A stretch of 13,358 bases of DNA from Nephromyces sp. MM_2019 (lineage: Eukaryota; Apicomplexa; Aconoidasida; Nephromycida): assembly GCA_015657535.1 (NCBI GenBank), contig JADHZB010000527.1, positions 1-13,358 of the forward strand. Reading direction: 5' to 3'. The notes under the pieces are model-generated. The model searched no databases. It saw nothing but the letters and a program-made list of their open reading frames with translations, and was not told the DNA's origin. Both the position numbers and the translations under genes were made by a program. Below are positions 1 through 8,561 of the stretch, piece by piece. Within the stretch, counting starts at the first letter, position 1. Every line of letters starts with the position of its first letter.

Positions 1-1167
1 TGTAGGCTATATAAATTTGGTGTGTTTAAATTGTGTTAATGTTACTAGTATATATATGTGTAAATTATATACTGTTGTGGTAAAATTTAACTTTAGATAA
101 AATGTGCGTGTTGTGTGTTTATATAAAAATGTGTATGATTCAAATATATAGTTAACAAGTAATTGACTTTTGCCTTATATCAAGTGAGTCAAAAACAACT
201 ATTTATATATATATATTAAAAACTGTGTATTCATATATAGAGAATTTTATAGTAAATAAATTAAATGATATATGTATGTTTGTATTTATGCATGTTATGT
301 ATGTATGCATGTATTAATATTTGTATTTATATATAATGTAAATAAATATAATATATAAATATTTATGTTTAAAAATAATAAATATAAAACTACTAATTTT
401 TAGACAAATTTTGCAAAATGAACAAATTAGAAAATCCTGATTTTCACAAGTTAACAAATATCGACAAAATGACTTTGTTTAGATAAACAACATCGATAAA
501 TATATTTACATGATATATATGTATATAAATTAAATCTATATTAGCCATTAATTGGGTAACTAGCGAGTATATACTATGAAATATCGTATGTGTAGTGTGT
601 ATTAAGGTAGATATGAATATAAAGATGTGCTGCTTACAACTTACCAATTTTTTTAGATTTAGATTTTATTTTTATTTTAAAATTTTGATACTTTCCCTAA
701 TTATATATAATCGATTAGGAATATCACACGAGTGTGTATATATAGACATAAAGAATGTATATAAGTTACAAAATAATTGTAAAAAAAAATTACACATTAT
801 CAAGAGTTAGTGTGTTGAAATTTTGAAATATGTAAAAGTGATCTCAGGTGCAAAGTCATGTACAGTAAATATACTAGATTTGTGTACATGTTTTCACAGG
901 CCGTTATGAATGTGTCACGATATAAAAATTCGGTTGATCTACACACGCTTATATTTGAATACGAATCGTCATAAAAATGTATACCAATATATATATGTGA
1001 TTAACAAGAGGTATAAAAAATAATATACATCATATATATATATATATGTAAATGTGATTAATAAGGGGCATAGTGTATATAAAATAATATTCATCATCCG
1101 ATATATATATATATTTATATATGTGTGTTTGTAGTTTCAAAAGGTATTTAGATTTCAGAGTGTGTAT
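1..1167. other. AT-rich 3' flank of the zinc-finger gene, no supported gene
   Basis: This stretch lies beyond the stop codon of the minus-strand zinc-finger gene and should contain its 3' UTR and downstream intergenic DNA. It is mostly A/T with TA and TG simple repeats. Only short open frames occur, and their translations are low-complexity F/I/Y/N/K-rich sequence without any recognisable motif. The part at about 840-985 is more complex in sequence than its surroundings and is discussed as a weak candidate exon. I see no RNA gene or transposon. Confidence 0.6.
997..1110. repeat. Two imperfect ~57-bp tandem units
   Basis: A block beginning GTGATTAACAAGAGG (about 997) recurs 57 bp later as GTGATTAATAAGGGG (about 1054). 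Each copy is followed by a variant of TATAAAATAATATNCATCAT and then a TA run. The second copy also has a small insertion. It looks like a decayed local duplication downstream of the zinc-finger gene; no coding potential is seen. Confidence 0.6.
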
Positions 1168-1184
1168 TTAGATTTCAGAGTGTG
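1145..1184. repeat. 20-bp tandem duplication spanning the zinc-finger gene's stop codon
   Basis: The 20-bp unit TATTTAGATTTCAGAGTGTG occurs twice back to back, from 1145 and from 1165. Read on the minus strand, the copy at 1165 encodes the last residues (..HSEI) and the TAA stop at 1168-1170; the other copy lies just inside the 3' UTR. The duplication therefore repeats the end of the coding sequence plus its stop. Confidence 0.85.
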
Positions 1185-2672
1185 TGTATTCTGAATTGGA
1201 TGAATGCGAGGAATAATTATTCTTATCATTTGAACGTTGCCTTAATTCTTTTGCACCGTGTGCAAATCGACAACTTTCATTGTGTGGGCATTCACCTACT
1301 TCAAATAGTGTACATATACTTGTCTTGTAGAATTCGGGTGTAGATCTGAGTTCAGCTTCACTGTGTGCAAATTTACACTGGTGACCAGATGGACATATAC
1401 CTTCTTTAATAAGCTCACACATTCTTGTTTTGTATAGATTAGGTGGTAGTCTAATTTCATCTTCACTGTGTGCAAATGGGCAATTTTCTCCACGTGTACA
1501 TGAACCTTCTGATTGGTGGATACACATCTTTGTCTTAGAAAAACGTTGTAGTAAACTCAATGGTAGATTTCCTCCCTTCTTTGAACTTGATTTACCACTG
1601 CTAATACATTTATTTGATTTTGTACATGTGTGTGAAGTTGAACTAGCAGAGGCTGAATCAGAATTACACCTCTGCTTCTCATCATTTGAATTATATAATT
1701 TTTCTTTTCGTTTCAAATTTTCCGAACAAATTTTTCTTGTTTCATAGCCCTCATTTAACTCCCAATTATTTCTATTATCATATTGTTTGAAAAATTGGTG
1801 TGTAAGTTTATGTCCCATTGGGGCCTCATTTATTTTTTTGCCCCTATATCTATACTCTATATACATGTATATACAGAATATAAGATGGGTACCTTGATGG
1901 CGCGCATACTGTATGCTTAGTGTATGTTGGAAATGGGTGTGCAATGTGTATAGAAATGGGTATGCAATGTGTATAGAAATGGGTGTGTAAATGTATGTGT
2001 ATTGAAGGGTGTAAATAAAAATATTCCGTTTGTAAACGAGTTGGCAAAATATATAAATCAAAATATATCTGTATAATTAGAATAAAAAAAATATGTACAC
2101 ACAATCTAGATATAATATTTACCCATAGGTTGATCATGTTTCAATTTCATGTTTGTCATAGACGAGGTGAATGCTTGAGGTTGTTCAATTCGATGATCAT
2201 AAAATGGTGCATTCTTCATATTGAGTGCAGATGGTATGATGATAGGGCAAATTGTGGGGCAATTTACATATTCTTCTGAAAAGGGTATATACCCATAATA
2301 TTCAGGTACGTATCTCATAGGTACCCACACACCCCCTGCCGAATATAAATTGTTGTTATTCATTCGATAGGCCTCCATCTATATATATATATATATATAT
2401 ATATGTGTAAATGTCTGTGTATGTGTGAATGAATAAATATATAGAGTGCAAGTGGATCTATACGAATAAAAAAGGTCTTTGATTAAATATATATATATAT
2501 ATGTGTGTATACATACAGGATAGGCGGAGTATTTAGAGTTCATACTGATTCCATTTTGGGGTCTTCCTTGGAAATCAGTGTTTGTAAAATCAGTGGGACC
2601 ATGGTTCAAATGAGTTGCATAGATGTTAGCTTGTGCAGGATACACTTTATTCATTGAGTTATGGTATTCCAT
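1168..2672 (-). CDS. Tandem CCCH-type zinc-finger protein (three fingers), 3 exons
   Basis: Predicted RNA-binding protein of about 366 residues. Exons on the minus strand: 2672-2517 (52 codons), 2378-2123 (85 codons plus 1 base) and 1856-1168 (2 bases plus 228 codons plus TAA). Introns are GT-AG. Three CX7CX5CX3H fingers are visible: C249/C257/C263/H267, C284/C292/C298/H302 and C319/C327/C333/H337, each with a KTxxC lead-in and an FAHs/g..ELR or EIR tail. The N-terminal half is N/Y/P-rich; residues about 200-235 are S/K-rich. The C-terminus is short and N/S-rich. CCCH proteins of this type usually bind AU-rich or other mRNA elements and control stability or translation; the target here is unknown. 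The ATG at 2672 has A at -3 and an in-frame TAA nine bases upstream. The exon 3 acceptor is the least certain point: one after 1893 also keeps frame and adds 12 residues. The neighbouring acyl-CoA ligase gene is divergent. Confidence 0.86.
1857..2122 (-). other. Intron 2 of the zinc-finger gene (266 bp)
   Basis: The donor reads GGTAAATATT on the minus strand, starting at 2122. The chosen acceptor is the AG at 1858-1857, which restores the phase-1 junction. The sense strand is C/A-rich. It contains a 23-bp minisatellite. Part of the intron is open in the frame of exon 3, which makes exon 3 look longer (up to 2061) than it is. That extra translation is I/Y/H/T-rich low-complexity sequence, typical of translated simple repeat. 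Confidence 0.65.
1930..1990. repeat. 23-bp minisatellite, about 2.6 copies
   Basis: Units begin at 1930, 1953 and 1976. The core is GAAATGGGTGTGCAATGTGT followed by ATA; the second copy differs by one base (GGGTA for GGGTG), and the third diverges after about 15 bases. It lies inside intron 2 of the zinc-finger gene. Confidence 0.85.
2379..2516 (-). other. Intron 1 of the zinc-finger gene (138 bp)
   Basis: The donor GTATGTATAC starts at 2516, directly after codon 52 (phase 0). The acceptor AG at 2380-2379 sits at the end of a (TA)n run and is followed at once by ATG of exon 2. The intron contains two TA runs. Without splicing the first exon would read into I/Y-rich simple-repeat translation, whereas exon 2 resumes ordinary-complexity protein. 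Confidence 0.8.
2381..2404. repeat. (TA)n microsatellite at a splice acceptor
   Basis: About 12 perfect AT dinucleotides lie immediately next to the exon 2 acceptor of the zinc-finger gene, so repeat length sets the distance between acceptor and any upstream branch point. Confidence 0.9.
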
Positions 2673-2940
2673 TTTTATTTATAGTGTATGAAAAAAAATT
2701 AAATGTTACTAATGGAAAAAAATATTACAGTCTAATAAATAATATTTAATAGTGTGAGGGTTAGTATATAAAAAAGAAATTATGGGTGTGTATTTATATG
2801 CACACGGAATTCTTCTATTGTTCTATATAGAAATAGATTAAGTTAAATTTAACTAGTATGTGGTTTTGTGTGTAAGGCTTAAGGTTGATTAAATATCTTA
2901 ATTCTCTATATAAATATATATTCAACAATGTCTAGACTAA

Positions 2941-2966
2941 ATATATATATATATATATATATATAT
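2941..2966. repeat. (TA)13 microsatellite
   Basis: A perfect AT run of 26 bases. It is flanked by related sequence: ATATATTCAACAATG just before and ATATATTCAACACTG just after, suggesting a small local duplication carrying the TA run. Confidence 0.9.
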
Positions 2967-3175
2967 TCAACACTGGGTTGACAAACAAAAAGTTGAAGTA
3001 TACTGTGTATAAATGTACACGGCTTAAATATTATTCAGATTTAGGTGGGAGAGTATATATAATTTAGAATGGATACCAATATTAGAATAATAATAAATGA
3101 TTTTAGCAATACAATATTGAGACGTATTTACGTCGTAATTTTGCTAGCAAGGTTCAGTGCTAATACACACGGAAA

Positions 3176-3403
3176 ATGATAGATAAAAAGAGGTTAATAA
3201 GCTCCATAGTGACTAGCTGGTTGGGAGGAGGTTGTGTGTAGTTGTGTCTTTTGTTCAATGCCAAATAGGAATATCATAAATAATTGGACTTTTCATAGTT
3301 TGAAAGTATGAAGAGCACTCAATTACGGGAAATTGAACAGCGACGACAACAGCAACGACAACACTTGTTGAATACATCCTTGATAAATGATAAATTCAAA
3401 TAA
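3176..3403 (+). CDS. Candidate two-exon micro-gene, about 54 residues, unrecognised
   Basis: Weak candidate. ATG at 3176 opens 20 codons (start MIDKKRLISS, end WLGGGC) up to a possible donor GTGTAG at 3236. A possible acceptor (CATAG, ending 3298) is in phase with 34 further codons ending in TAA at 3401-3403. That second part is Q/R-rich (EIEQRRQQQRQHLL) and could form a short basic helix. The segment has balanced codons and higher sequence complexity than the surrounding TG/TA repeats, which is the main argument for it. Against it, the putative 63-bp intron is shorter than any other in the window, and each open stretch is short enough to occur by chance. The second part alone could start at ATG 3308 (31 codons). 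I do not recognise the product. Confidence 0.22.
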
Positions 3404-3667
3404 TATATATAAGTAGGGGTATGTATAGATATAGATCTTAATCTATCAGTAATTTATACAATGAGATATATTAATATATATATATGAAAGTGTGAAGTGT
3501 AAGTGTCTGTATGTATAAGAAGTGGAAGTAGATGTAAGGTGCGCCTATGGGCCTAAGAGTATAAATAATAGTGGATAGAAAGGTTTGGAAGAACGTCTAT
3601 TATACACAAATATTAAGTGCGGAAATGGTGTAGGATAGCCCAATAGGTGTGTGTAGATATATAGAGC

Positions 3668-3736
3668 GGAGGGGTAAAGAAGATGTGTACTTATGTGTGT
3701 GTAAATTTGGGAGTAGAGGGGTAAAGAAGGCGTGTA
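3668..3736. repeat. Pair of ~21-bp direct repeats, 47 bp apart
   Basis: GGAGGGGTAAAGAAGATGTGTA at about 3668 recurs as AGAGGGGTAAAGAAGGCGTGTA at about 3715. Purine-rich, in non-coding DNA; probably a local duplication. Confidence 0.6.
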
Positions 3737-5160
3737 TGTGTATGTGTGAATGAATTAAGGGATAAGGAGTATAGAGTTGTGTATGTATGTGTGAATAAAA
3801 ATTGTCAAATCGAGTGAGTGAAATGTATTTTTATGTATATAGAGGTATCAAGTTGGTAGGTTGAGAATTAGAAATAGTTGTAGATGGAGCTATAGATAAA
3901 GTGCGGATGTATGATTATGTGTAATTGATGTTTAAAGGAAGATATGCGTTTTCAGATGCTCGGTTGTAATCTTGTATGTGTAAAGTTAAAAGTATAGTGA
4001 GTTCCTAATATTTCGATATTTGTTCATTTAGCTTCTTAGGAGGTTTTCTTGATTTTATAAGCGTTCCAGGTAGTTCAAATTAGTTAAATGTCTGTGTGTA
4101 ATTACTTGTGTTGTGGCTTGTATATATTACTTTCTTGCGTTATTTGGGTGAAAAAAAATTTAAGATAGATATCGTATATATAAAGACAATGCGTTGTTGA
4201 TATTCAAGGAAACAAAAATAAATTCTTTTGATAGTGTTTCTCCTCTTTGAAAGTATGTGTGTATATTATTTGTTAGTATATTTTTTCACACAATGGCAAC
4301 GTGTGTATAAGAATTGTTACTATTGTGTATAAATAAAGTGCTGCTTTCTTTTTAAAATTTGGAGATTCTCTATGTGTGTAAAATTGAGATAAAAGAAGAT
4401 GAAAATGTGTTTGGAAAAAATGTTCAAATAACTGAAAATTTAATTCTAAAAATATATTAACTCGGAAAATGTAATAATATTACGGAAATTTTTAATAATT
4501 TTTAAACTGGTTTTCGTTTATTAATTGTTTTTATTATTTAAATGAGGAGTTGTAAATTTGAATTCTTTTTATATACGTGTAAAAACATGTTGTGTGTGTG
4601 TGTGATAAATATAACATCACTAATAAATATCTCATCAGATGAATGCGCTCGTGTATGTATAGCTAATTTATATATTTTTTTTTTATTTTATACAAAGATG
4701 TGTGAAAGTGTGGGAATATGTAGGTATACTAATGTGGGGGAGGGATGGTAAGGTTGAGGAAGGATATGCGGGTGTGCATATATATAATATATGTGTTAAC
4801 ATAAAATGTGTGTGTGATCTTTGTGTTTAATATTTGTTTGTGTGTGAGATTTTTTTGTGTATGTAGCGTGTGTGTGTTGCAGAGACTAATTTATAAATGC
4901 AGTGTTTCTTTTATTTATTCTTCCAATGTTTATATATGTTTGTTTCTATCTGTGTGAGTGCACATTTGTGTGTAACAAAAATTTATTACATAGGTAATGA
5001 AAATATGTGCATGTAAACTTAACAATTTTACACGTTTGTGTTTGTGTATATATGTTTCGAAAGCGTCATATATAAATATATATTTAGAAGATAGCATGGA
5101 GTGTGTATAAAAAGAAGCACAAGGAAATTAAAATGTGTAAATTATTTGCTAGTATAAAAA

Positions 5161-8100
5161 ATGCACTAAGACTACAAGCATTTTTTAATTTCATCTTACT
5201 GAAAATACGCGTCTACATGCAAATTTATCGTTCTGCACTATTAAATCATTTCACATACCTTCTTCACCTTTGAATGCTCTAAACACAGACAAACTTTTGC
5301 ATTTCTATTTCAAATGAATGTTAACCTATTTAAATATAGCTTGCATCAAAATCACTAATATATATTTAAGCACTAAAAGCATATATACACAAATGTAATC
5401 CAAAAATCAAATTAACAAACTATACATACATAACCTATGATACCCTAAATAATCAAATTCATTTGCACACATACTTGAACTGACTTTACGCAATTACTTA
5501 AAGTACATACACACTTTAAACACTAACATCATACCTGATTGTTTTTATACTATTTTATTTACAAGTATATAAAAATATAACCTTATATGTTATACACAAA
5601 TTGATTTCTACAATACCTAACTAACACTTATTATTTTATTCATTCGCATACACATAATAACGTATACATAACTTGTAAGGTTATTTATATTCAAATATAT
5701 AATAAGGTAAGGTCAATTTTTATGAAAAGCGTGTCCAAAACTCTATACAAACTTATATGTGATAAAAAGAACTGGCATGAATTAATAATCTAAGCACATA
5801 TATGTAAATATGTAAATATATGTAAAATTAAGTTGTTTAAAAGTTTTTACTCAAGAAAAATCTCCAAGAACTTACTAATTATATTTGATAGAATAAGTAA
5901 AACTATTGCTTAAACAAACATATTTATTTGACTCAATTACATTCAATCTGAAATTAATGATTTACAAATTTAATAAAAAAATAAATTAATATATGCCATA
6001 ACAAATTATATTAATATTTATTTGAATTCATTAAAACTTTACTCACATGCAGTTTGTATTATTTGAGTATATGTGTCTGTGATAAACTTAGATAATATAG
6101 TCTAATTTATATAAATATATCCAGATTTATTAACTTAGATTATAAATTTTCAATCCTTAATTGTTTAAGTAATTCTAGTAATGTATAAAACTACTATAAA
6201 TAAAAACACGTTGAAAAAAATGTACTATAATGACCAAACTTCAAAATAAAATTATACACACAAGTAAAACCCTATTATTCTATCAATACATAAAAGTAAT
6301 CAACACATACAATTTCAATCTATAAAACTTCAATGAAAAGAAACACACTAATTTTCAACAGAAAAAAACTTGATTTAAACACATTCAATGCACAGAAAAT
6401 CAAAACAGATAAGTTCAAACATCACCATTTCAACAAACATAACTTCAACATAACAAACTCATTGACCATGCACAATTTCAATAGAGTCTTAACATATACA
6501 AATTAATCACACATAATTTCAAGACACACAAGTTCAATTCACACAATTTCTATACACACTATTTTAAGCATACACGATTTTCAATATACAAAAATTCAAT
6601 GCATATACGCTCAATTAACACAAACTCAACGCAAACAAACTCAAATGCTCACATATCCAATGCACACAAATTCAGTGCAAACAAACTCAATGCACACGAA
6701 AACAAATCAAATTAATATTTAAATTTGATTAAATCAAAAGATTACAAAAGTGTTTAAGTTAAATACTACAGCTCTTTTAAGAATAAATTGAAGCCTCTAC
6801 ATGATATAGTTAAATACTTAAATTTTCTAGTTTGATTTGAAATTATATATATATAACATAAATATTATGAAATTAGTCCATTATGCTTGTGTATATTGAT
6901 TGCTTTAATGTGTTAAGTATTTGTTAAGTATTCTTAATTAGCTCTGCGAATCTTGTTACATATTATGATTTATATTCTATATCCCTATTTTTTTTTACAA
7001 TATATATTCACGATTATGCTTGTATTAGCATTTATTAAATATTTAATTTCATAGCATAAATTTAGGAGTGCGTGCTTGGTTATACATACTTATCTTATAA
7101 TATATTAGAATATATATATATCATTATGATTATATTTATATTTTATTATTCAGTTTCAAAAAGGTATACAATTTCATTAATTTATATTAGTATTTAGATG
7201 GTTAATTTTGTAAGCCAATTTAAGCTAAATTAAAAAAATATATTAACTTATCTAATCAACATATATTCATTTATTTGTGTTCATATTATCAATAAACCTA
7301 ATTTATGCATAGAATTAGTATTCCTTTAAATTTTAACTAACTAGATTAATCAAATTATCTATATATGAAAATTTATATATACTTCTGAATGCTTAAGTTA
7401 ATACAATTTGTAATAACAATTTAGTTTTTACATTTAATAGTAGTTCTAACAAAGATAATTTTCGTGGAATTATATATGTTATATGTTCGCAACAATATAT
7501 ATATAAGAATTGTGATTCCGATTTATATTATCTGAAGCAAGCATAAAATACACATACACATACACTTGTAAATATTACACTAAATTACAATTATGATCTA
7601 TGTGTATATGATTTAGATAATATATATATCACAGTAATGTATAATTAATTATATAATATATGTTTATAACAAGAGTTAGGTAGTTAAATGAGATTAAACA
7701 TGATTTTGGATAAATAACTCCAATAATATTATGTTACCATAAATATATAGATAGACGCTTTAATCTCAGATGAAAACTATCATTTTCAAGTAATAAGAAT
7801 TGAGATGGTGATTTATAATACCAATTAAAAAAGGTATACGTAATATCTATTAATTTTAGAAAAACAAATTAAAACAGATTCATATAAACCTATATATATA
7901 TATATAGCTCCTCAATTTCCATCAAAAAATGATGACGTAATATCATCTAGTTAGAAAGATTTAAAATTTTGTTATCAAGTAAAAATACGATTACGCTTTT
8001 TTTTTTCAATCTAGTTGTATAAGTTACTTATAATTATTGATTTTAAATCAAAATTAAATAAAATTATATATTTTTACATATATTAAATCTTTGAACTGAA

Positions 8101-8559
8101 GAATATATATTCAAACGCATTTGAATATAATTAAAAAACTACACCTATAACTACTCTTTAACTACGATTTACGACTCTTTACATATAAATCATCACTTCA
8201 CAGGCTCAACAACAACACAAACATACTCATAATTACATTTTCCTAAATTTATTTGAATTTTAATGTAAATCCCAAACTTTTGAATTTCAACCACTATTCT
8301 CAATTAAAACCTCGGCTATTTTCAGACACCTTTTCCTGGCAGGATTGTAGCTACTTTTTCCCAGGGCATAATCCATAATGCTAGATCCTAGCAACACCAA
8401 CTAATTGGTAATCACAATTTTCCAATACTCATTTACTTCTCAGCACCAATCTCAACTTCTCAAATTTTGGTTTGAGCTAGTAACTAACTCATACTTCAAT
8501 TATTTTATAGTTCCAATTTCTGATAGAATTGCGGCTACTGAGCCCAAGCATAACTCACC
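5161..8559. other. Intergenic region, right half: A/C-rich, then A/T-only
   Basis: This 3.4 kb has no supported gene on either strand. From about 5170 to 6720 the plus strand is A/C-biased: the 60 bases from 6421 hold 17 C and 2 G, the reverse of the bias left of 5160. It includes the 15-bp degenerate array. From about 6720 to 8160 it is almost only A and T. From about 8160 onward C rises again and sequence complexity increases, consistent with the promoter and 5' UTR of the acyl-CoA ligase gene, though no specific promoter element can be named. Confidence 0.7.
6297..6699. repeat. Degenerate 15-bp tandem array
   Basis: Successive units of mostly 15-16 bp fit a loose consensus GCACACAAANTTCAAT. 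They are clearest near 6595-6699, where runs such as GCACACAAATTCAGT, GCAAACAAACTCAAT and GCACACG follow one another. Towards 6300 the units are more diverged and some are about 25 bp. In-frame stops occur throughout, so the array is not a coding repeat. It is A/C-rich and lies in the A/C-biased half of the divergent intergenic region. Confidence 0.7.
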
Positions 8560-8561
8560 AT
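8341..8561 (+). repeat. Imperfect duplicated ~35-bp block upstream of the ligase start codon
   Basis: The block at 8341-8375 (ATTGTAGCTACT, then CCCAGGGCATAAT) resembles the block at 8525-8561 (ATTGCGGCTACT, then CCCAAGCATAACT), 184 bp downstream. The second copy ends on the start codon of the acyl-CoA ligase gene. Being the most complex sequence in the upstream region, it may belong to the promoter or 5' UTR; function is unproven. Confidence 0.5.

Larger units (their letters stand above)
2673..5160. other. Intergenic region, left half: T/G-rich plus strand
   Basis: Gene-poor DNA upstream of the zinc-finger gene, expected to include its promoter and 5' UTR. The plus strand is strongly T/G-biased: the 60 bases from 4801 hold 15 G and 1 C. 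TG and TA simple repeats are common. Apart from the low-confidence micro-gene at 3176-3403, I find only short low-complexity open frames, such as a 69-codon C/I/F-rich one at 4542-4751. No promoter motif could be named with confidence. Confidence 0.7.

Noticed and set aside
444..810. Open frames of 67 and 71 codons on opposite strands
   Set aside because: Both are F/I/Y/N-rich translations of AT-rich DNA with no domain-like pattern, as expected by chance.
1430..1747. Plus-strand 105-codon open frame
   Set aside because: It is antisense to the zinc-finger exon, whose Cys/His motifs and family fit are clear; the plus-strand translation shows no motif.
1850..2137. Minus-strand 95-codon open frame overlapping intron 2
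   Set aside because: It covers mostly intron minisatellite and simple repeat; the translation is H/I/Y/T-rich low complexity.
2106..2672. Two separate small minus-strand genes starting at 2378 and 2672
   Set aside because: Good donor and acceptor sites and matching phases join them to the zinc-finger exon. As separate genes they would end in simple-repeat translation.
3120..3170. tRNA gene, from a GGTTCAGTGC element resembling a B box at 3151
   Set aside because: No acceptor stem, A box or anticodon arm can be drawn around it.
4542..4751. Plus-strand 69-codon open frame
   Set aside because: It reads through TG and T runs (CVCV, IFFLF) and has no recognisable motif.
6297..6699. CRISPR array
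   Set aside because: The units are contiguous 15-bp tandem repeats without spacers, in eukaryotic DNA.
2673..8559. Transposon or endogenous virus in the large intergenic region
   Set aside because: No transposase, reverse transcriptase or capsid-like frame and no terminal repeats were found on either strand.
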